Shown: one piece after another, positions 24,101 through 36,100 of the stretch
Layout of the letters: the number at the start of each line of letters is the position of its first letter
Position numbering within the stretch: position 1 is the first letter of the stretch
From: Tubiluchus corallicola
Lineage: Eukaryota; Priapulida; Priapulimorpha; Priapulimorphida; Tubiluchidae
Direction: 5' to 3'
Assembly (NCBI GenBank): GCA_030141605.1
Contig: JAQGDQ010002373.1
Coordinates: 95,921 to 159,920 of the forward strand
DNA length: 64,000 bases
Notes under the pieces: generated by a model
Databases searched by the model: none
Told to the model about the DNA's origin: nothing
What the model saw: only the letters and a program-made list of their open reading frames with translations
Program-made: the position numbers and the translations under genes

Positions 24101-27100
24101 TTTTAAATGTAGCGAAACAAGTTTGACAAGTATAGGGTCTATTTTCGTTATGTACCATAATGTGATTTAGCAAGTCGGTTGATTGTGCAAATTCTGCACT
24201 ACAAGAATCACATTTGTATGGCTTTAAGTCAGTGTGTACTAAACCATGTTTTTTTAAAGCTGAAAGTTGCTTAAAAGATGCAGCACATATTTTGCAAGAA
24301 AAAGGTTTGTGGTCTGTGTGAGTGAACATGTGACATTTAAGATGGGCTCTTTGTCGAAAACGACTATTGCAAACCTCACACTTATATGGCTTCTCGCCTG
24401 TGTGAACTCGCAAGTGTACACTCAGATAGGTAGACTGTGCAAATTTCACTTCACATACGGGACATTGGTACTGTTTACCTTTACTAGTGCTGGTCACGTA
24501 CTGCGTCAAGTTAGTGCTTGCATTCACAACCTCTTCAAGTTCTTTTTTTACAATGTGAATTCTTTTGTGGACAGCTAAGCCAACTTGAGATTGAAATTTT
24601 TTTCCGCAAGTGAGACAATAGTGCATATTGTTCTTAGAATGTGACCACAAATGAATTTTCATGTGGCGAACCACTTTAAAACCGTTCTTACAAACGGGAC
24701 ATTTGTGGGGTTTAAGCCTAGAGTGACTAGTATCATGACTATCAAAAGCAAGCTTATTGTCAAACATACCATCAGTCTTTGCGTTTTTTGATGCATGAAC
24801 TTTCTGATGAGCTCTCAAATCGCTGTATAGGCGAAAATCTTTGCCGCATACTCCACATTTGAATTTCTTAGCCTGTGAATGCACAGCCTTGTGTGTTGTG
24901 AGGTATTCGCTTAATTTGAATCTTTTTCCGCACACATCACAAGAAAATGGTTTATCATCACTATGGCTTGCTACATGTCTGACTAGATGGTGGTGTTGTC
25001 TGAATGTTGCTTGACAAATGTGACAAATGTATGGCCTTTCGTTTGTGTGTATGCGCTTATGAACTTTCAGAGTTCCTCCATCTTTGAAGACTTTCTTGCA
25101 CGTGTCACACTCATAAACTCTTTCTCTTTTCTTCCCAAATGGCACTTTTCTCTCATTACTAAGATTTTCATTACCACTGCTGTGTAGTTCTCGCATACCA
25201 ATATTTTGGAAGTCAACATAGCAGCTTGAATTTGAAGTCTCGGCAACCATTTTTGTGTATGCTTCATATGACTTGTTGGTATGTGATGTTTGGTGGATGT
25301 CAAGTGTACTCATGTCACAAAAGTCTAGACCACAAATTCCACATTTATAAGGTTTTAGTGCCATGTGTACTTTTTCATGTACTAGTAACTCTGACTCTTT
25401 CATGAAAAACTTTCCACAAATGTCACAACAGTGCTCCATATCTTCACAAAAATCCATGTCTGCAGACTCCTGAATAGTAATAGCCTCGGCATGTGAATCT
25501 TCTACTTTGATTTTTTGCAGGCTTACAGTTGGAGTGTCCATTATGATAATTCCAGGACTTTGTGCAGTTACTGAATGCTTGCAAATGATATGAGTCTTCA
25601 GCTGTTCTGACGAATTACAATTGAAATCACACTTATCACACTTATATTGCTCTTTGTGGGCTTGATTATGCAGTAGCATGTGGCTTTGCAAGCTATATTC
25701 TCTGTGAAATCCACCTCCACAAACATCGCATCGGAAAGCCTTTAATGCACCAGAATGCACATTATTCACGTGTTTATTTCTGTTAGTGGATACTTTGAAC
25801 ATAGCAGGGCAAGCATTACACTCATACAGCTTCTTATACTGCTTCATGTGCTGGTCCAAGAGAGCTTTAGAATTAAAACTGTTTTTGCATACCCTGCATA
25901 TACTGGAATCCAAGCTACTGTTTTGTTGCTCAGGTGTTGATTTTGCCTTCTCATGAGCAGTTTGCAAATGCACATCCCTGTCTAGTCGACTGTGAAAACT
26001 AACTGAGCAGACATTACACTTAAATATCTTCAGAAGTGCTTTTCTTGGTGTAGTTGTTATATCTGCCGTTGGCTCTTTCGTCTCAGAGTGGGTTTTAATA
26101 TGTTCTTTAAGAACATCCGCTGATGAACATCTTGTGCTACACAAAAAACAGAGGTACTGGTTTTTCTTTTTTTCCTGTACAGGCTGTAATTTAGCAATAT
26201 GAAGTTTCATGTGCCGCTGCAAATTCTTCAGGGCTCTGTATGAAGCAGTACAATGTTGACATTTATACTTTTTAGGCACACCCCCATGCACATCACTCAT
26301 ATGTTTTTTAACTGTTGATTTAACTCCAAATCTAGCTGGGCAGAGTTTGCATGAATACATTTTTATCTTGTTATGAGTGATTTGTATGTGCCTTTTAAGG
26401 CTTGCTGTATGTTTAAATGCAGCCGGGCACATTCTACACTTTATTGATTTCTCATCTGTATTCCCAGCCTTCTTAATGCCATTCACTGGTATTTTGTCAA
26501 TACTGTCAGGCTTACTAGCTTGATCAGGCTTACTGGCTTCATCAGTTCCTGCTGTTGGGGTTTTTGTCGCTATTTTATCTATTCGCTGAGACTCAAATGA
26601 CTGCTGCTCATTTTCGTGAAGCCGAAGATGTAATGTTAAATTCTTCAAGGCTTGAAAAGAAGCAGTACATTTAGTACATCGATACTGTTTTGGTATTGCA
26701 CTATGAACAACTCTACCATGCTTTTGCAAATTAAAAACATTGGAAAATGAAGCTGGACAAATTCCACATTTATGGGTCTTTTGCAAACTAGCAGGTGGTT
26801 GTATGTAATTAGCAGCAACACTTTGATTGTCAGTTGAGTCCTCATCATTATGTTTCATAACCATGTGATTTGTTAATGCAGACAGTCTGTGAAAAGTTAT
26901 TTCACACATATGACAACTGTATAGTTCACTCACATGTAACTTAGAGGTGCTTACTTCATTTGCATAATGTAAACATTTTCTACCTTCCTGTAAGCATGTA
27001 CACAACTTCACAACGGCTGTCATTAATCCAAGATGTTCTTGTGAACTCAGAAGATTACTCAGTGATGCACCACAGTCGAGACATTCACACTGTTCATCAG

Positions 27101-30100
27101 TTTTGAATAAGATCGTCTTACAGGAATTTTCTATTGTGTATTTTTGACATTCTTCAATATTTACTGGAGAATTTGTGATTTTACATTCTACTTGTAATTG
27201 TTCAACATTATCACTGTTTAGACTAATGGGAAAACCACTTATCACTTTAGCTTCATTGCGTTCGAAAACCGAACCATTAATTATGCTATCAGAAGTTTTT
27301 TCATTTAAAGGAGCAACTGAATTCTGAATACTGTCCTGATTATCAAAGTCGTCAGAATTAGAATCTGAATCTGAAGAATCAGAATCAGAATCATCTATAT
27401 CACGATTCAAGTCATTATCCTGATTATTTACAGGCATACTTGTAAAATTTTCCACACTGAATTTCACATCAATACCATAATCACTGCACATCTGCTTGGT
27501 AACATCACTAGCAAGACGTTGCTCCGTAACATCTTCTATGGGCAGATCCAATTCATATTGCTTATTGATTTCTACTTTTTGTGAAGTAGTGTGTTGTTGC
27601 CTAGACAACGAATGATCTGAGTCTTGCTGGCTGAACGGCAGTAGATTTATATCTAATGCATTGCTGCCAATAGTCACAGCAACGTCGTTATTCTCTAATG
27701 TCCCTAATGAATCAATAGCAGTTTCAATGTACCCTTCACTCTGTAGAGTGTCAAAAACATTTTCATTATTGTCTAAATGCTCTGGTGTACCATTAGTTAT
27801 TTCATTATTGTTTAAACTCTCTAGTAACCCACTAGCAGAAAATGATTCTTTCATTTGATTCTGCTGCAGAGCTTGGAATTCGTCCAAAGTGACAAAATCT
27901 TTTACAGCGGTCCCGGTACCCAGCGCACACAAACCATCTCTACTATCAACGCAGGCTGTATTCATAAGCTCAAGGCTGACATTAAACTCATTTATTCTGG
28001 ATAGAGCCTGCTGCTGATACGTAGCATGAGTCACAGCTGAACGAGTCTGACTGCCTGCTTGCTGCTGCTGTACTGAGCCCACATCTGTTACGCTGCTAGT
28101 AATATTTTTGATGCTGTTAGTATAAACCAGTTCTGAAATAGAGCTTTCGCCAGCCTGCTCTCCACACAGATCGATTTGCTCAAGTTCTAACTGTTCAATG
28201 GCAGCTTGCAGCTCTTCGTTCATTTCATAAGCATTCATGATTGAACAAGGGATTGTGCAGACTATTCACTTGCTTTCCTAGCATCAAATTGTTCACCTGT
28301 GAATAAAACGTTAACTTTAACTAATATAAAATTCGAGATTAAAAACATTAAATAATGATTTTTCTCGAAGAATAATGCTACAGTAAAATTAAATAGAATC
28401 ATAACCCTAATTCCCAACATAAACAACATGGATTACTTATCCAACACAAGTAATTGAAGTACAAGTGTTTATTTCTGAGTCTGAAAAGTCAGAGTACCTC
28501 TCTCGAGTAAAAAAAATTCATGCTTTCTATTTTGAAATTGTTGCCATGTATTTACACAATTTCGTTTCGTAAAATTTTTTAATGGGCATGTATAAATCGA
28601 AAAGTGACTAAAAAAGTAACTGAATTTTGCGGGAACAGACTAAAGGTATATTGTCGGCTTTTGATATCTCACATCTGAGGCAACAAAAAATACACGCCTA
28701 AGATGATCAAGACACCAAAGAACTGAACTGGTATGAGAGACAACCTTGCAAAACTACTTCAAAACCATAACACAATAATATAGAAAACAAAAGTAACATA
28801 ACAAAATCTGTAGCATAACGGACAAAAGGACAGAATTTCCTTGGTGCAATTCGATGCCGTGCTTAGTCGATGCTAAGAGTTTGGAAAACAAAATAAAATG
28901 TCTTCAATAAATCATATCGGAAGATAGCGCACAGCGGTGTACTAAATAGCACTTCTAATGGCTTTGTTTCTTGTTCTTAAAAATTATTCGTTTTCTCATG
29001 TTAGTTTTCATTTGACTTTTAACTTTTTGCAAAAATTGCTGTCACATGTTCTATTTTAGCAACAAATTAGTCAGTTTTGATAGCTAAGACAACTGTTTCA
29101 CCAAAAAAGTCAGATAATTAAAGCTTAGTAGCAACAGACTTATAACAGTCATTCGGCTATAAATGTAGCTCTAATATTCAATGATAATGAGTTAAAAAAT
29201 TGCAAAATGCTTCCCCATGTCTTTCAAATCTTTAAGTCAAAACAAATAAAACATGTTCAATAATTTATAAATCATAATATCAACAATTTATAGCTACTCT
29301 TTTATTGTCTAGAAAAACTTCAGGAAGTTATTTTTATATAATTACATGCTATTAATACAGTATAATAATACTTTTTAGTATCTCTGTGGCAAGGGTGATA
29401 GCCGAATTATAATGGCATATGCTTAGATAAGTAAAATTAAACAATACTGAAGCTGATCAATGCAGGGTCTGCAGCTTAAAACAATGCATTTAAAATTCCA
29501 TTGGTTCTAATGTTTTGCTGATTAGATCTTCAGGTAAAGAAAAGCCACAGTCTGTTGATAATAAAATACTCCTGCCTTAAACATAAATATTAAGCAGTAC
29601 CTTTACTTAAGGTTCATAATATAATATCTATCATCTAATGGTTTGAGTCTGGTTAATAAAATGCCTCAAAAATCAAAATTTTAAGAACTTCTGGGAGTCA
29701 GGCCTCAAGAGTCAGGTTTGGGGTCGACTTTCATCAATCAGGAACCCACATTGATGTGCTTTTAGGCTCAACTCCGCAACCTAGCACTGGTCAGTGAATG
29801 CGATATAGATGACCACTGGATTCTATATGAACTTTAAACTGTTTCACTTACTACACTGATTCGGGCTGCTTATCTCCTTCAGGGAGTGTATTCATCTTCC
29901 CAACCGGGCTGAGACACTTCTGCCAATTCACTGTTTCATCTAAAGGATTATCCTTGATAATTCCTGATTATCACAGAATCCTTTGCCAGATCCTGTCACA
30001 ACCGCCGGTATTAAATAAGCCAGGGCTGAGTACTGGTGTGCCACAATCACTGGTATTAAATAAGCCAAGGCTGAGTGCTGGAGTGCCACACAAAAACTGT

Positions 30101-33100
30101 GGAAAAGGCAATACCTGGGCATCACAGCAGTTTTAGTATGCATAAAATTGTTAAGATTTATTAGATTTTAGAGGATATTTTACTTTGAAGCCTATAAACT
30201 TTGTCCTGTCAAAAATTTAAATGATGAGTTATTCCTAAAATGCTAGGATGTTATTAATAACTTATGTATCTCACAACATTGTTGTAGTAAACATTTTGCT
30301 ATTATGTAACAGATGCCTTCCATTGAAAAGAATTACTATAAATTTTGAAAATCATCAAAGGAGCTAAAAGTTGTTCATTGAGCTCTTTCCTAGCCCATCT
30401 CCTAAATAAATTTATTATTTGTTTGCCTCACGAATAATTTAATCATATACTGACGGAGAAGAAAAATATCTACGTCTAAGGTGTGCCTGTCTGGTGAACA
30501 GGGGCTTCGCTAGGGTTAGGGTTGCTGGACGTCCCTTATATACAGGACATGTCCCATATTTGATAATTTTGTCCCCCGTGGCGTATTTAGTTCATTTTCA
30601 AATTTCGTGATAAAAATGCATTTTTACTACCTTCTTACGGGTTCTTACTAGTAACTTTATGAATAATTGTATTTTCTTTTCTCAGATCCTTTTGATGAAA
30701 ATATCCCAAATGTAATTATTAAATAATCATAATATTTCTCCATTTTCGGTATTAAATAAATATTTTCAAATGATTTTACTTTTGTTTTCCTCATAACCCA
30801 TTAAAATCCCTGCTTAATGTTTTTAACTTATGTCTCTACTTTTATATAATATATTGATCTGGGTGTTAGGCGTGTTTAAATTTATGTCTATATATATATA
30901 TATACAGTTGCCCTATGGTTGCCAGATTAGAAAATTAGAAATATGGGACACTTATAATCTCTTATATTATATATGTGTGTGTATGGAAAGAGATTATAAG
31001 AGTGTCCCATATTTCTAATTTTCTAATCTGGCAACCACAAGGTTGGTGTCATTCGGTGCAGTACTCATGGTATCAAACGTGCATTGGAGCTTATATACTG
31101 TATCCTTTAGTATGATCTTATGTGCATAGCTAGTACTTGCTGCATGGCGATTAGGAGAAACATCATCTAGACAACATCACTTTATTTTCCATCCTACTGA
31201 GTTAAAGTGCTAAGCACACATTAGTATACTGACAATGTTTATTTTAAATTGAAAACTTAATATTTTTAATTTTTATGATATATTTGCACATTGAAGCAGC
31301 ACTTTTAATCATATGAAAATACACTTCTTAGTTGAAGTATCAAAAGAAACTGGCATTAAAACACAAACAGTTCAGTATTTTACTAATTATAATTTATGTC
31401 AGCAATCAGAACTTTCCATTCCTGGATTTCACTGCTGCAAAGTTGTCAATTACTTCATCAAAATCAATTACTTTTGCTAAGTCAATTTTAACAGATAAAA
31501 CCGAAAGATCAGATAGCTTTGACTGTTCCATTGTGGATCGCAAGCAGTTTTTGGTTTGTTTAAGCTTTGAAAAGCTTCTTTCACATGACTTCACTCTTAC
31601 ACTCAACTTAAAATTGTTTCTCACGATCTAAGTTTGGAGAGATTCAAACCCCCTCCCCACCAAAAATGTACTTGCATTTATGGACTGCCGGTACATTTAT
31701 TAAATTAAACTCAATGTCTCATAAACTATGTTGCTACATTCTTCCCGTATAGCAATTTTTTGTTGTATCATAAGACGTTTCTTGTTATTGGAAAAAACGT
31801 TTCTAATTGCAGTCCTTAACTAATTTATCGCATTAGTATGGGGTCAATATGGCGGAGCGAATATGTTTGTAATACGTCTTACCCGAGTATCGAATTGCGT
31901 TTGAACTGCTTTCCATTCATTAAGCTCCTCGGCACAGCCGGTTCGTAATCTTCATAACTTGCATTACTGAAGGTATTTGTGGCAATTTCTTTCACATGAT
32001 GATTCTCCGATTCGTTTTGTAATGATCAGTACGTTCCTCAACTAATTCACTGAAATCATTCATTGCTACATTGTGCTTCGCGTTGAGGGCAATATTTTCT
32101 GCCGTACTTTTCCTTTGTACATCAGCTCCAGCAACAAGCACTCGAACAGGCTTGCCTATCAGCACAAGATCGTGGGAAAAATGCGCATGCGCCTCATTCA
32201 CTGTACAAGCAGACGCTCGCTGAGTTACTGAATGCTTGCTCATTTACCATGCTTTGTGTTATAGTCGTTATACAAATTGTTTCTGTATTATCTGGCATGT
32301 TGGATCTTTAACAATGGACGATACGTAGCATAAATTACCGATTACTACATCTTTGCCAGAGTTGTAGCTAAACACAGGGCTAGATGAACAAACTATTCCC
32401 AGACAAATGATAAAAGAATCTCAATTATTTTGGTGCAATAATTGGTTTTAGGCCACATGACAATTACAGATATAGGAACAACACTTGGGAATAATAATTG
32501 ACTATTAATTGGCATGGCATTCCCATTCCAACATGTTAACAGCAAAATAAGCAAAATTAATGGAATGTCTTTTTTTAAATTGGGCATAATATCAATAAAG
32601 ATACAATGAAACTCATTTCTGACTGTTCATGGCATTGCCCCTAATTCAGCTTTGAAACCCCTTACAATCAATCAAAATAAATTTATTTAATTAATGACAT
32701 TTGCCAGTAGAAGAGCTCATGTTACATCGTTGTGTTATGAATTAAACCTGCTAAAACTAAAACATACATAAATTAGAATTAAACAATTTTGTTTACAGAT
32801 TCAAACATAACACTCATCCAGTACTGTTTTCTTATTACTATCACTCTATAGACACAACACATGATTACAACTCTAGATTTGCAAGCAGCAGCAATTATGA
32901 CATAGAACGTTTCAACACAAATTTGAGACAGGTCACTGAAATTCCAGGGTCTATTTTGTGGAATAGCCTTCCCAGTGATATGAAAACTGCTTCCTATCGT
33001 AATCTAAAATATAAACATTATTAAAGTTAAGATCTAGTCTTATAGCTGACTACTGTAACAACTAGCATTACTATCATTACTGGTTATCTGATCCCAGGTA

Positions 33101-36100
33101 AAAAAGTTGCTGACAAAATGCATTGGAAAAAAAATAACCCTAACCCTGACCTTAGCCAGAACTGTGGCTTTTTCCGTGACTTTTTTCCTGTGACTTTATT
33201 ATAGATCTGGGCCTATTATTAGGTACATGTTAGTTAGTATTATAGATTTTATTTTTTTTAAAGTTACTTCAAAATGATATCGTTATAAATTCACAGTCCT
33301 GAAATGGAAGGAACATACATCCAGTCAATTGTTGATTTGTTGCATTATGCTTAAGAGAAGAAAAATAAATTGTCTATGTCTTATAAAATTTTGATTTCTG
33401 ATGTTGATTTTGCTTTTGGTATTTTACATTCTGTAGTCTTGAACATGACTTTTCTACAATTGAAACTAACTTTGTCTTACCAACAAGAACACTAGCTGTT
33501 GTAAATTAGCAGTACTGTTAAATCTACATACTGTACGTAAACAAAATATTGTAATCCCTCTCAAAAAAGATAAATTTCCTTTCACAAATTGAGTCTGAAT
33601 TCGCCAGCTTAGTATCTTAGTCAATCAACTTCTTGATCAAAATCCTTATTTTTCTGATTACTGTTGTCTGTGCAAGCATGCACAGTTAACTGTACTAAAT
33701 TTCTGCATGTAACTTATGTTTTATTACTCTTATGGCATATTAATTTTGGCTGTCTGTTATTCCATACAGTTGTGCCTTTTTGACGATATACTGTCATTGT
33801 TTTCTGGAGAGCACGTGTCACTGGCAGAACATTCAGGGAAACTCCTTGTGTTATCTAGCTTGCTGTACTCTTTTCATGCAACAAACAAAAATGTAGAGAA
33901 ATCTGTTGTTGTTTCAAATTATACTGAGGTATGCTACTGGCACGTTCAGACGTAGAGACTAATCTCGCAATTTGCTGCGCAACTTCTGTCTGAGAGTAGT
34001 TGCAGGTGTGAGTGGTTTGGCAACTTCTCTCGCAACTTGCTGTGCAACTTTTCTCTTTTCCTTCTGGGTTTGCAATAAGCTGCAAGAAAAGTTGCCAACC
34101 ATTCACACGTGTGGCGTACTCTCAGAGAGAAGTTGCGGGAGAAGTCTCGACGTCTGAATATGCCATAAAGAAAATGCAATAAAGTTTAAACATGCATTCA
34201 TAATTGTATTAATAGCACTTATTATTATACTATATACTATGAGTATTAATTGTTACACCGTAATTAAATTGTGTTAAAAGTTACCACTATTTGTAAACTA
34301 CAACCACTAAATTGTTTATTTTGTAAATTCCTGAGAAACCTCGTCCTAAATTTGTTGTACATCGATGCAGTTGAAATGTATTTGTAATCAAGTGGTTAAT
34401 GTTTTTAGACGTTAGATATTTTACAAGAAGTGTGCGTTAAAAGCAATTATCGTTACTTGAGACTGGATGGGACAACACCTTCCAGTAGACGGCAAGAACT
34501 GGTAGATCAGTTTAACAACAGGAACGCTTCAGAAAGTATGTAGAGTTTTAGTTGTTTATGTGGTTAGTGAAATCGTGATGTAGTTTGGTTTTGCATTCTT
34601 GCTCATATTTAGAAATGGCTAAAAAGGTGGTAATTTTGTTGGTATATGTCACTTCAAACACACCTAAATTTGGCATCATTATTTAAGCTTATGGACATGA
34701 AATTTTATAAATACTAATACTAGAAGAAACTGCTTGATATCTTTGTCAACGATGAGTTCGATCCATGACTTGCATAAATTATTAATTAAATTCTGTTGTA
34801 TTCGCATTCTAGCTGTATTCTTACTAAGCTGCAAAGCTGGCGGACAAGGATTAAACCTGATCGGAGCTTCGAGGCTTATTCTCTACGACATTGACTGGAA
34901 TCCGGCCAATGACCTGCAGGCCATGGCTCGTGTATGGCGAGATGGACAGAAAAGAACAGTGCACATATATCGTCTGCTCACAGTGGTATTTTATTACTGT
35001 CTTTTAAAAGCAATTTTATTCTTAGAATTGGATTGAATCATTTTTAGGTGTTTTCTTCTACAATATCGTTTTATTTACTAACCATAACGCAATTAGTTTA
35101 GATACAGTTTTTGGATCATTTGCCCGTCACATGAAATTGGCAGGTAGCGGTTGCTGCTTTTCTTTTCTGGTCTCCCCTTTCCCAGTAATGTGCCATGCTA
35201 GCTAAATGCCACCTAGTAAAAATAGTAACAAAAACCTATGAATTATTATGTAATTATAGATTATGATAATGCATACTAACCATGCACAAACGGGGAACCC
35301 TAGCATGCTGCTTATTACAGGCATCCACAGCATACTGGCCACTATGGCACAGGTGCTGGAAGTGTCCCATGGTATTGATGTCATGCCTATAATTGACTGA
35401 ATGATGTAAAATGATGTGGATACTAATGCCTGCACAATTGTACATGTCTAACAAAAGGACTCCACTCTCTGCTTCTGCAGACAGAAAGTGGTTCAAGCTG
35501 TTCAAGAAAACTTGCACTCATTGTCATCTACTATGTAGATAGTTACAGAAATGCACTGTTAGCTTTTTATATGCATAAGAGTTGTTGATTTGAATTGTGA
35601 TGAATCATAGCGGGAGACCCACATGTCCTGGACAACGTCTTGTCAGGTTGATCACATCGTCTTTCAGCAAGTATCACATTGTCTGGGGAGGTCAGGATCT
35701 CATTTAAAGTGTCAGCCGGCCCACTCAAATACATGACCGTATTACTGACAAACGTTTTGCCGAACCTCTGTCATAATCTTAATCTTGATGAATGTAGATG
35801 TTGTATTACTAGATGAATCTTCCAATCTTTTCCTTGCACTTTTTCAACTTGTGGTGTGACTCTTAGACAAGAAAAGTAGCTCACATTAGTGGCTGGGAGT
35901 ACGTGAAAAAACTTGGAATATGCCTGTTCTCACTTGTAAAGACCTAATTCCTGATACTGTACTCTATCTGCGCAGTTCAACCATTGGACCACTTATGGAG
36001 TCCGTGTCTGGGATGGTGTCATTGTCTTTTTTACTGTAAAGCACTTGGCAGATTGCAAATAACCATTCTAGTGACATCTGACTTGGGATCTGCAGTCTTT

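Noticed and set aside
17165-26848. Many short ORFs in other frames of the zinc-finger gene
   Set aside because: Shadows of the repetitive coding frame; their recurring phrases mirror the finger codons.
31992-32243. 83-codon minus-strand frame upstream of the hAT fragment
   Set aside because: Could be another transposase piece, but no motif supports it.
33130-33160. CCCTAACCCTGACC, telomere-like
   Set aside because: Barely two repeats; also GGGTTAGGGTT-like at 30511. Too short for an interstitial telomere tract.
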